NCBI RefSeq assembly: GCF_000024925.1
Contig: NC_013521.1
Location: forward strand, 558,001-622,000
Reading direction: 5' to 3'
DNA length: 64,000 nucleotides
DNA from: Sanguibacter keddieii DSM 10542
GTDB taxonomy: Bacteria > Actinomycetota > Actinomycetes > Actinomycetales > Cellulomonadaceae
In this document: one piece after another, positions 26,088-33,884 of the stretch
How the letters are laid out: the number at the start of each line of letters is the position of its first letter
Numbering within the stretch: the first letter of the stretch is position 1
Position numbers and translations under genes: made by a program
Notes under the pieces: model-generated
What the model saw: only the letters and a program-made list of their open reading frames with translations
Databases searched by the model: none
Told to the model about the DNA's origin: nothing

Positions 26088-26280
26088 GGAGGTACACGGC
26101 TCCGGACGACCCGTCGTAGCCCCTTCCCTTCACCGATGGTCTCGCGTGAAGCTCATGCACCCCGACGGCACCGAGCCGTGCCGAGCAGGCGGGGCGGCAT
26201 CACTCCCCACGGCGGCGCGGGAACGTACTGCACGACGGCCACGCGGCTCTGCTCAGCGGCTCGACGATGGAAGAAGACTG

Positions 26281-27309
26281 ATGACCACGGCACTCTCCGC
26301 ACGGACACCGACCTCACCGACCGCCTCGCAGACGGACGACAGCTTCGTCCTGTCGACCGACGAGGAGGACGCTCCGGCGCCCACAGTACTCGCGGCCGGC
26401 GCGACGGCCGACCCGGTCAAGGACTACCTCAAGATCATCGGGCGCGTCCCCCTGCTCAACGCCGAGCAGGAGATCGAGATCGCCATGCGCATCGAGGCGG
26501 GCATGCTCGCCGCGCACTACCTCGAGTCCGGGGAGTACCCCAAGGGCGCCACCAAGCGTGAGCTCGAGGTCATCACCGCCGACGGCGTCCGCGCCAAGAG
26601 CCACCTCGTCGAGGCCAACCTGCGCCTCGTGGTGTCGATCGCCAAGAAGTACACCGGCCGCGGCCTGCTGTTCCTCGACCTCATCCAGGAGGGCAACACC
26701 GGCCTCATCCGCGCGGTCGAGAAGTTCGACTACGCCAAGGGCTTCAAGTTCTCGACCTACGCCACGTGGTGGATCCGCCAGGCCATCACCCGCGGCATGG
26801 CCGACCAGGCCCGCACCATCCGTATCCCGGTGCACATGGTCGAGGTCATCAACAAGGTGTCCCGCGCTCAGCGCCAGATGCTCCAGGACCTCGGCCGCGA
26901 GCCGACGCCCGAGGAGCTCGCGCTCGAGCTCGACATGACGCCCGAGAAGGTCCTCGAGGTGCAGAAGCACGGTCGTGAGCCCATCTCGCTCCACACCCCC
27001 CTCGGTGAGGAGGGCGGCAGCGAGTTCGGCGACCTCATCGAGGACACCGAGGCCGTGGTCCCCGCGGACGCCGTGAACTTCAGCTTCCTGCAGCAGCAGA
27101 TCCACGGGATCCTCGACACCCTGTCCGAGCGCGAGGCCGGCGTCATCACCATGCGCTACGGCCTCACGGACGGTCTGCCCAAGACCCTCGACCAGATCGG
27201 GCACGTGTACGGCGTGACGCGCGAGCGCATCCGCCAGATCGAGTCCAAGACGATGTCCAAGCTGCGCCACCCCAGCCGCTCCCAGGTGCTGCGCGACTAC
27301 CTCGACTGA
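26281..27309 (+). CDS. sigB: RNA polymerase sigma factor, SigB/HrdB-like group 1-2
   Basis: A 342-residue sigma-70 factor. Region 1.2 begins near [16 protein letters not shown]; region 2 contains [27 protein letters not shown] and the -10 recognising segment [22 protein letters not shown]; region 3 HMVEVINKV; region 4 [20 protein letters not shown]. It lacks the long acidic extension of actinobacterial SigA, and its length fits SigB of mycobacteria and corynebacteria. The promoter carries a SigH-type motif, as is known for sigB in Mycobacterium. It could still be a primary factor in this lineage. A strong terminator follows. Confidence 0.85.
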   Translation: MTTALSARTPTSPTASQTDDSFVLSTDEEDAPAPTVLAAGATADPVKDYLKIIGRVPLLNAEQEIEIAMRIEAGMLAAHYLESGEYPKGATKRELEVITADGVRAKSHLVEANLRLVVSIAKKYTGRGLLFLDLIQEGNTGLIRAVEKFDYAKGFKFSTYATWWIRQAITRGMADQARTIRIPVHMVEVINKVSRAQRQMLQDLGREPTPEELALELDMTPEKVLEVQKHGREPISLHTPLGEEGGSEFGDLIEDTEAVVPADAVNFSFLQQQIHGILDTLSEREAGVITMRYGLTDGLPKTLDQIGHVYGVTRERIRQIESKTMSKLRHPSRSQVLRDYLD

Positions 27310-27324
27310 GTCCGCACACCCTGC

Positions 27325-27366
27325 ACGACGACGCCCGCCCGGGAGATCCCGGGCGGGCGTCGTCGT
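27325..27366. terminator. Terminator between the sigma gene and uxaC
   Basis: Perfect 20-bp stem (ACGACGACGCCCGCCCGGGA and complement) with a 2-base apex, 15 bases after the sigma gene. It is about 60 bases downstream of the convergent uxaC stop and can serve both. Confidence 0.9.
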
Positions 27367-27428
27367 ACCGGGAGCCTGGGCCGCCTGCGAGCTGCTGCCA
27401 CGCCGCGGTCCAGGTGTGTGGCGGCCGC

Positions 27429-28907
27429 CTACCCGCGCCGTGCGTACGCGGCCTTCGGGAGGGTGTACGCGAGGTCCACGGCCGTCTCGGTCGCCTCGTC
27501 GAGGTCGAGGCGGTGCTCGACGACGAGCCGCGCGAGGTATCCCGCGTCGACCCGGCGGGACAGGTCGTGGCGGGCCGGGATGGAGCAGAAGGCGCGGGTG
27601 TCGTCCACGAAGCCGGTCGTGTTGTAGAAGCCGGCCGTCTCGGTCGAGGTCTCCCGGAACCGGCGCATGCCGTCCGGGGAGTCGAGGAACCACCAGGGCG
27701 CACCGAGGCGCACCGCCGGGTACACACCGGCCAGCGGGGCCAGCTCGCGCGAGTAGACGGTCTCGTCGATGGTGAAGAGCACCAGCCGGAAGCCGGGGTG
27801 GTGCCCGAAGGCCTCGAGGAGGGGGCGCAGCGACCGCGTGTACTCGACCTGCACGGGGATGTCGTAGCCCTTGTCGGCCCCGAAGGTTTCCAGCACGGAC
27901 CTGTCGTGGTCGCGGAGCACACCCGGGTGCAGCTGCATGACCAGGCCGTCCTCGGCCGACATCGCGGCCATCTGGAACAGCATGTGACCGCTGAAGGCCT
28001 GCGCCTCTGCCGGGCTCGGTGCGACGCCGCTCAGCGCCAGGTCGAAGATGCGGTGCGCCTCGGCGTCGGCGAGCGGGGTGGTGTCGGCGAGGAGGTGACC
28101 GTGGTCGGTGGCCCGGGCCCCGGCGGCCACGAAGGCGGCACGGCGCTCGCGGAGCGCCTCGAGGTACGCCGGGTACGACGTGACGTCGACACCCGAGGCC
28201 GTGGCGAGCAGGTCCACGTCGCCACGCCACCCGGGACGGTCGAGGTGCAGCAGCGGGTCCGGTCGGAAGGTGGGCACCACCCGCTCGCCCCACCCGGCGG
28301 CCGCGAGGTTCGCGTGGTGGTTCAGCGGGCTCCACGCGGGGTCCGTCGACGCGAGGATCTCGATGTCGAAGCGGTCGAAGAGCGCGCGCGGGCGGAAGGC
28401 GTCGCTGCGCAGCGCTGCGTCGAGGTGGTCGTAGATCCGGTCGGCGGACTCCGCCGAGGGGCGCTCGGCGACGCCGAACACCTCGACGAGCTCGTGCTCC
28501 ATCCAGTACCGGGTGGGCGTCCCGCGGAACAGGTGCCAGCTCTCGCAGAACCGGCGCCACACGGCGCGCGGGTCCTGCTCCGGCACGACCGTGCTCGTGG
28601 GGTCGACCGGGGCGATGCCCAGCCGGTCGACGCTCGCCCCCTGGGACACGAGCATCCGGACCAGGTAGTGGTCGGGGACCACGAGCAGCTCGGCCGGGTT
28701 GCCGAAGGGGAGGTTCTCGTCGATGGTCTGCGCCTCGACGTGCCCGTGCATCGACACGATCGGCAGGCTCCGGGTCTGCTGGTAGATCTCCCGGGCGGCG
28801 GCGCGCGTCGAGGGGTCGGCGGGCAGCGCCCGGTCGTCGTGGAGGGTCCAGCCGGCCGCGCCGTCGGGCAGCGGGTAGGTGGCGGTGCTGGGCGTCGCGG
28901 TGCTCAC
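27429..28907 (-). CDS. uxaC: Glucuronate/galacturonate isomerase
   Basis: A 492-residue amidohydrolase-fold enzyme that converts D-galacturonate to D-tagaturonate and D-glucuronate to D-fructuronate, the first step of intracellular uronate catabolism. Family marks are SMHGHVEAQTIDENLPF (metal-binding HxH near the N-terminus), EILASTDPAW, FRPDPLLHLD, MQLHPGVLRDHD and FCSIPARHDLSRR near the C-terminus. The GTG start has GAGGAG upstream; a longer frame to 29288 is not conserved. It is divergent from a LacI regulator, and both promoters carry a CGTTTGCAG element. Confidence 0.95.
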   Translation of the reverse strand: MSTATPSTATYPLPDGAAGWTLHDDRALPADPSTRAAAREIYQQTRSLPIVSMHGHVEAQTIDENLPFGNPAELLVVPDHYLVRMLVSQGASVDRLGIAPVDPTSTVVPEQDPRAVWRRFCESWHLFRGTPTRYWMEHELVEVFGVAERPSAESADRIYDHLDAALRSDAFRPRALFDRFDIEILASTDPAWSPLNHHANLAAAGWGERVVPTFRPDPLLHLDRPGWRGDVDLLATASGVDVTSYPAYLEALRERRAAFVAAGARATDHGHLLADTTPLADAEAHRIFDLALSGVAPSPAEAQAFSGHMLFQMAAMSAEDGLVMQLHPGVLRDHDRSVLETFGADKGYDIPVQVEYTRSLRPLLEAFGHHPGFRLVLFTIDETVYSRELAPLAGVYPAVRLGAPWWFLDSPDGMRRFRETSTETAGFYNTTGFVDDTRAFCSIPARHDLSRRVDAGYLARLVVEHRLDLDEATETAVDLAYTLPKAAYARRG

Positions 28908-28934
28908 GGTCGTCTCCTCGTTGAAACACTGTGT

Positions 28935-28946
28935 GATCGTTTGCAG
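28935..28946. promoter_or_regulatory. LacI-type half operator before uxaC
   Basis: GATCGTTTGCAG, sharing CGTTTGCAG with the site at 29067-29080 in front of the divergent lacI gene. It lies 28 bases upstream of the uxaC start, where a repressor would block transcription. Confidence 0.5.
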
Positions 28947-29053
28947 TCCATCGTGCCCCGCGGAGCACGACGTGTGCAAGGCCGGAAGTGAGCCGATCTC
29001 AGAGTCGACTGTGCCCCTGGCTGCGGGTGGGGCGGCGCAGAGGAGGGTCGATC

Positions 29054-29083
29054 TTGACACAGGACCGAAAACGTTTGCAGACT
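29054..29083 (+). promoter_or_regulatory. Promoter with embedded LacI operator before the uronate regulator
   Basis: A perfect -35 TTGACA (29054-29059) is followed after 18 bases by CAGACT (29078-29083). The spacer and -10 contain GAAAACGTTTGCAG (29067-29080), an operator-like sequence with a central AACGTT. This layout indicates autoregulation by the LacI protein encoded at 29194. Confidence 0.6.
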
Positions 29084-29193
29084 GAGAGCCGCGGAAGTGC
29101 GCCTCGGTCCTCCGGGCGGTGGCGCCTCCGGCCGACGACAGGGCGCACACGGCGCGCCCCGCGCGGGACGAGGATCGACGAGGAGGTCGGCTG

Positions 29194-30309
29194 ATGGCGA
29201 CGGTGCGCGACGTGGCAGCGCTCGCAGGTGTCTCGATCTCGACGGTCTCCCGTGCGCTCTCGGCGCCCGGCATGGTCTCGGAGTCCACCCGGGAGCGCGT
29301 CGAGCAGGCGGCGAAGAAGCTCGACTACCGTCCCAACCCGACGGCGCGCGGGCTGCGCGTCGGACGGACCACCACCCTCGGCCTGCTGGTCCCCGACCTC
29401 GAGAACCCCTTCTTCGCGTCGATCACCAAGGCCGTGCAGAGCCGCGGCAGGACGAGCGGCTACGCCGTGCTCATCGCCGACTCCGACGAGGACGCGAGCC
29501 AGGAGCTCGAGCTGGTCTCGATGCTCGCCGCGCAGGTCGACGGACTCGTCCTCGCCTCGCCCAGGTCCTCGGACGTCTCCCTCCTGGCGGCGGTCGACGG
29601 CCTGCCGACCGTCCTGCTCAACCGCGAGGTCGACGGCCTCGCCTCGCTCGCCGTCGACAACGCCGGTGGGGTCCGCCAGTCCCTCGGCCACCTCAGGGCT
29701 CTCGGTCACCGGACGGTGGCGGCGGTGAGCGGCCCGGCCGGCTCGTGGTCCGGCGCGGAGCGCCGACGGGGCCTCGAGGTCGCAGGAGCCGAGCTCGGCG
29801 TCGAGGTCGTGGACGTCGGGCACTTCCGCCCGACCTTCGCCGGGGGCGTCGCCGCCGCCGACCTCGTGGCGGCGAGCGGCGCGACCGCGGTGCTCACCTA
29901 CAACGACCTCCAGGCGCTGGGCCTCGTCGACCGCCTCCGCCAGCGCGGGCTCGAGGTGCCGCGCGACCTGTCGGTCGTCGGCTTCGACGACGTCTCGGTC
30001 GCGACGCTCGTCTCGCCCGCGCTCACCACGGTGCAGATCCCGCTGGCTGCCCTCGGGCGGGGAGCGGTCGACCTGGTCGTCGAGCAGCTCGACGGCGGAG
30101 ACGACGCACCCGCCCCCGGGCGCCGTCGAGCGGCTGCGGCGCGCGAGGACCGCGAGCTCCTCGACCTCGAGGACGCTGCTCCTGACGGTGGGGGCGACCG
30201 CGACGACGACCTCTCCGACCTCGCCGAGGACCACCTGCCGCAGCGCTCCAGGCTGTCCGTCGAGCTGGTGGTCCGGGGGACGACCAGCGTCCCGGCCGCC
30301 GTCGCCTGA
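29194..30309 (+). CDS. LacI-family regulator of hexuronate genes
   Basis: A 371-residue repressor. Helix-turn-helix TVRDVAALAGVSISTVSRALS, hinge KLDYRPNPTARGLRVG, then the sugar-binding domain ending SVELVVRGTTSV. It sits between uxaC and the uxuB-like gene and is probably induced by a uronate intermediate. Odd feature: between the last helix (DLVVEQLDGG) and the final strand there is an insert of about 45 residues, first basic, then very acidic (EDRELLDLEDAAPDGGGDRD), which LacI proteins normally lack. AGGAGG precedes the ATG. Confidence 0.9.
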   Translation: MATVRDVAALAGVSISTVSRALSAPGMVSESTRERVEQAAKKLDYRPNPTARGLRVGRTTTLGLLVPDLENPFFASITKAVQSRGRTSGYAVLIADSDEDASQELELVSMLAAQVDGLVLASPRSSDVSLLAAVDGLPTVLLNREVDGLASLAVDNAGGVRQSLGHLRALGHRTVAAVSGPAGSWSGAERRRGLEVAGAELGVEVVDVGHFRPTFAGGVAAADLVAASGATAVLTYNDLQALGLVDRLRQRGLEVPRDLSVVGFDDVSVATLVSPALTTVQIPLAALGRGAVDLVVEQLDGGDDAPAPGRRRAAAAREDRELLDLEDAAPDGGGDRDDDLSDLAEDHLPQRSRLSVELVVRGTTSVPAAVA

Positions 30310-30370
30310 GGCGCCCTCCCGACCCGACGACCGCGGTGCCCCGGTGCCGCCCGACCGAAGGACCGACTCG

Positions 30371-32017
30371 ATGACGAGCACCGACCAGACCAGCACGCAG
30401 CCTCCCGCGACGGACCGCCTGACCCTCCATACCTACGGGGAGGTCTCGCAGCGGTCCGGTGTCACGGGGCCGGCGGTCGACCCGTCGGCCGTGACCGTCG
30501 GGATCGTGCACCTCGGCATCGGGGCGTTCCACCGCGCGCACCAGGCGGTGTTCACCGAGGATGCCGCGGCGGCCGCCGGTGAGACCGGCTGGGGGATCCT
30601 CGGGGTCACCCAGCGCTCGACCGCGGTGGTCGACCAGCTCGTGCCGCAGGACGGCCTGTACGGCGTGCGGACCGTCGGCAAGGACTCGTCCTCCCTGCGC
30701 CTCGTCGGCTCCGTGCGCGGCGTCGCGTTCCCGGGCGAGGAGACGCAGCGGGTGCTCGACGCGATCGCCGCGCCGACCACGCACGTCGTGACGCTGACCG
30801 TGACGGAGAAGGGCTACCGCGCGGGGGCCGACGGCCGGCTCGACCTCGGGGACCGAGACGTCCTCGCCGACCTCGAGGCGCTCGTCGGCGAGAGCCGCGG
30901 GGCGGACGCGCTCGCACGCCAGACCGGCACCGCGGTGCAGGGCGGGGCGACGACGCCCGACGTCGTCGAGGACGCCGTGCCGGCACGCAGCGCGATCGGC
31001 CTGCTGGTCCGCGGGCTCGCGGCGCGAGCACGCGCCGGTGGTGAGCCCCTGACGGTGCTCACCTGCGACAACCTGCTCGACAACGGTCACGTGCTCGAGG
31101 GTCTCGTCGGCCAGGCTCTCGACGCCGCGGCCGGGCTGCCCGGCGCAGACCTGGAGCAGGTCGAGCGGCTGCGGGCGTGGCTGCGCGCCTCGGTGACCTT
31201 CCCGTGCACCATGGTCGACCGCATCGTGCCCGCCACGACCGAGGGCGACCGCGCCGCGGCCGAGGAGGCGACGGGAGTGCGCGACGAGGGTCTCGTGGTC
31301 GCCGAGCCGTTCATGCAGTGGGTCATCGAGGACAGGTTCGCCGGTCCTCGGCCCGCGTGGGAGCTCGCCGGAGCCACGCTCACCGACGACGTCGCGCCCT
31401 TCGAGCGGGCCAAGCTGCGCATGCTCAACGGCACGCACTCGCTGCTCGCCTACCTGGGCTCGATCGCCGGGCACCGGCTCATCGCCGACGCCGTCGCTGA
31501 CCCCGAGCTACTCGCGGCGGCCCGGTCGCTGCTCGTCGACGACGTCACGCCGACGCTCGTCGCACCGCAGGGTCTCGACCTCGCCACCTACGCGGAGTCG
31601 CTCCTCGAGCGCTTCGCCAACCCCGCGCTGGGCCACACGACGATCCAGGTGGCGATGGACGGCTCCAAGAAGCTGCCCATCCGTTTCCTCGCCACGGCCG
31701 CCGACAGGCTCGCTGACGGCGCCGTCCCCGACGCGGTGGCGCACGGCGTCGCGGGCTGGGTCGTGTTCGTCGCGGTCGGCCGCACGGTCGCCGGCGAGCC
31801 GCTGCGCCTCGACGACCCGATCGCCGACGAGCTGCGGGCCGCCGCGGCCGAGGTCGCGGGGCCCGACGAGGTGGGACCGGTCCACGCCGAGGCCCTGGTG
31901 CGGCGGATGCTCGCGGTCGAGCAGGTGTTCCCCGCCGAGGTCCGCGACCACGCCGGCTTCCGGGACGCCGTCGTCGCCCACACCGAGCGGCTGCTCGCGG
32001 GGTACCCGGGTCGCTGA
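30371..32017 (+). CDS. uxuB: Mannitol dehydrogenase family protein, probable fructuronate/tagaturonate reductase
   Basis: A 548-residue NAD-dependent polyol dehydrogenase. The Rossmann segment is VGIVHLGIGAFHRAHQA. The catalytic motif K-x4-N-x2-H appears as KLRMLNGTH around residues 348-356, preceded by FPCTMVDRIVP and FMQWVIEDRF. These are shared by mannitol 2-dehydrogenase, UxuB (fructuronate to mannonate) and related enzymes. Position after the LacI gene and beside uxaC favours a uronate role: UxaC product reduced here, then dehydrated. Reduction of tagaturonate to altronate, feeding UxaA, would complete a galacturonate route. GAAGGA precedes the ATG. Confidence 0.85.
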   Translation: MTSTDQTSTQPPATDRLTLHTYGEVSQRSGVTGPAVDPSAVTVGIVHLGIGAFHRAHQAVFTEDAAAAAGETGWGILGVTQRSTAVVDQLVPQDGLYGVRTVGKDSSSLRLVGSVRGVAFPGEETQRVLDAIAAPTTHVVTLTVTEKGYRAGADGRLDLGDRDVLADLEALVGESRGADALARQTGTAVQGGATTPDVVEDAVPARSAIGLLVRGLAARARAGGEPLTVLTCDNLLDNGHVLEGLVGQALDAAAGLPGADLEQVERLRAWLRASVTFPCTMVDRIVPATTEGDRAAAEEATGVRDEGLVVAEPFMQWVIEDRFAGPRPAWELAGATLTDDVAPFERAKLRMLNGTHSLLAYLGSIAGHRLIADAVADPELLAAARSLLVDDVTPTLVAPQGLDLATYAESLLERFANPALGHTTIQVAMDGSKKLPIRFLATAADRLADGAVPDAVAHGVAGWVVFVAVGRTVAGEPLRLDDPIADELRAAAAEVAGPDEVGPVHAEALVRRMLAVEQVFPAEVRDHAGFRDAVVAHTERLLAGYPGR

Positions 32018-32084
32018 CGCCTCGTCCAGGTGGGGTGCTGGACTGGGTGCGCGAGGGACCGGCGACTCCGGGGCCTGCGAGTCC

Positions 32085-33173
32085 TCAGCCCCGCGCCTCG
32101 AGCCGCGCGAGCAGCTCGGGGCGCGGCGGCACGGCCTTCTGCACCGCCTCGAGCACGGTCCGCCCCTTGGCCACGACGACGTCCAGGTCGAGCCCGGGAG
32201 CTGCGAGCAGCGCGTCGTAGAGCGGGCCGACCGAGGACTCCATGAAGCTCCCCTGGAGCGCGAGGGTCGTGAGCGGCACGCTGCGCGCGTCCGACACGGC
32301 GTTGATGTCAGCACCTGCGTCCAGCAACGCAGCGACCACGCGGCCGTCCTGCTCGGCCTCGCGCTCTCCGTGCCGGGCGAGCGCGAGGTGCAGCACGCTC
32401 TCGCCGGTCGCGGTGCGCAGCGTGACGTCGGCGCCGTCGGCGACCAGCCGAGGCACGAGAGCTGTCCGCACGGTGAGGTCGGCGTTGCGCAGGACGGCGT
32501 GCAGCAGGCTGTCGCCCGTCTCCGCGTCGACCGCCGCGGCGTCCGCTGGTGAGTACCTCGCGAGGATCTCGTCGAGCGTCTGCCACGCTGCGGTCTGGGT
32601 GAGCGGCTCGTCGACGGGCGCCTGGTCGATCTGCTGCAGATAGGCCATGACGTGCTCGAGCAGCTGGGGCTTGCGGCGCCAGAGCCGTGCGTGGTCGAGC
32701 ACCGAGCGCCCGCGGCGGTTCTTCTCGAGCAGCTCGAGCCCGGGCTGGTCGAAGAACGCCCGGTAGTACGGCTCGAGCTCCGCCGGGGAGAGCTTCGGGT
32801 GGTCGACGTCCTCGACGGGGCGGAGGCCGTGACGCCCGGCTGCCTTGTTCATGTCCGCACCGGCGGCGATGAGGTGGCGGACCAGCGGCGGGTCGATCTC
32901 GGGGTCCCGTGCCCGCGACAGCAGGACGTGCAGCAGGGTGTACCCCTCCGAGACCCTCGGGTTCGGGTCGGCGCCGTCGTCGAGCAGGCGGTGCGTGAGG
33001 AGCGCGCGGGTCTCCGGGTCGTGCCGTCCGACGGCGCTCGTCAGGAGAGACCTCCCGGAGCGGTCCCGGTAGGTCGGCCACGTCGTCGGGTCGTAGACCG
33101 CGAAGATCTCCTCGGCGGACGCCTTCTCCACCCAGTAGCCCGAGATCGTGGGAGGAGCCTCCTCCGCGCTCAT
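32085..33173 (-). CDS. Ankyrin-repeat protein
   Basis: A 362-residue protein, apparently cytoplasmic, with several ankyrin-like repeats: DGADPNPRVSEGYTLLHVLL, AAGADMNKAAGRHG, DGADVTLRTATGESVLHLAL and DAGADINAVSDARSVPLTTLAL. The intervening helices are longer than in canonical repeats. Ankyrin repeats bind other proteins; no enzymatic motif is visible. The ATG overlaps the upstream cupin gene by four bases, so the two are translationally coupled. Confidence 0.8.
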   Translation of the reverse strand: MSAEEAPPTISGYWVEKASAEEIFAVYDPTTWPTYRDRSGRSLLTSAVGRHDPETRALLTHRLLDDGADPNPRVSEGYTLLHVLLSRARDPEIDPPLVRHLIAAGADMNKAAGRHGLRPVEDVDHPKLSPAELEPYYRAFFDQPGLELLEKNRRGRSVLDHARLWRRKPQLLEHVMAYLQQIDQAPVDEPLTQTAAWQTLDEILARYSPADAAAVDAETGDSLLHAVLRNADLTVRTALVPRLVADGADVTLRTATGESVLHLALARHGEREAEQDGRVVAALLDAGADINAVSDARSVPLTTLALQGSFMESSVGPLYDALLAAPGLDLDVVVAKGRTVLEAVQKAVPPRPELLARLEARG

Positions 33174-33529
33174 CCGAGGTCCGCAGCGGCGTCTGAGGTC
33201 TCCGCAGGCTGTGCCGGCCGCACCTGCACGATGACGACGGTCATCTCGGTGTCGGCCCACGAGGTGTGCTGCTCTCCGCGGGACCACCGCACCGTGGTGC
33301 CGGCCGAGACGGCGTGCTCGACGCCGTCGCCTGCGGCGACCCGGCCGGTGCCGCTGACCACGTGGAACACCTGGTCGGTCCCGGCCGCGTGCCGGGGGAG
33401 CGAGCTGCCTGGCGCGAGCGTCGCGACGTCGACCCGGGTGTGCCGGGCGGAGGTCCCGTCGGCGAGCAGCGCCATGCCGATCCCGGGTGCGTCGTCGAAG
33501 GTGGCGGGGCTCGTGGTGGAGATGTCCAT
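33170..33529 (-). CDS. Small cupin-domain protein
   Basis: A 119-residue single-domain cupin: APGSSLPRHAAGTDQVFHVVSGTGRVAAGDG (first cupin motif, with one of the usual His residues missing) and EHAVSAGTTVRWSRGEQHTSW (second motif, ending in His). Such proteins bind metals or small ligands or act as sugar-binding regulators. It is the first gene of a pair with the ankyrin protein through an ATGA overlap. A much longer frame upstream is not coding-like. Confidence 0.8.
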   Translation of the reverse strand: MDISTTSPATFDDAPGIGMALLADGTSARHTRVDVATLAPGSSLPRHAAGTDQVFHVVSGTGRVAAGDGVEHAVSAGTTVRWSRGEQHTSWADTEMTVVIVQVRPAQPAETSDAAADLG

Positions 33530-33884
33530 GCGTGACCTTAGCGCGGACCGGGGCTCGTGCCGTTGACAGTCCTCACCCGCTCTGCCAAGGTCGGTGGCAC
33601 CGACGGGAAGCGCATTCCCGCCGGACGACACCACCTCGGCAGGTTCACCGTTGAGCCCGCAGGGCGTGTTGAAACGATTCACAGGTTTGAGCAGGCGTCG
33701 CCCTCGACGTCGTCCCACCCGTACGACCTCGCACCACCCGCACCACTCCCGTCGCACGGCAGCACGCCGTGCGTGCCGCGTCGAGGACGACCGGCCCAGG
33801 GAGGTGGCGTGGTCTTCCTCGCCCGTGCACGGACGCACGGCGAGGGAGCCGACCGTCCGAGATCCCACGAGCAGGAGACCTTTC
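33530..33884 (+). promoter_or_regulatory. Upstream region of the rhamnogalacturonan lyase gene
   Basis: 355 bases with no supported gene. It carries a repressor-type palindrome at 33669-33682, and AGGAGA lies just before the ATG at 33885. About 200 bases of leader would follow a promoter near the operator. Confidence 0.6.
33669..33682. promoter_or_regulatory. Shared operator (TTGAAACGATTCAC), copy a
   Basis: Palindrome TGAAACGATTCA with central CG. The 14-base site fits TTGNAWCGATTCAM together with copies at 45228, 45374 and 56001. Position upstream of the lyase gene suggests regulation by one LacI-type repressor not encoded next to it. Confidence 0.65.
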
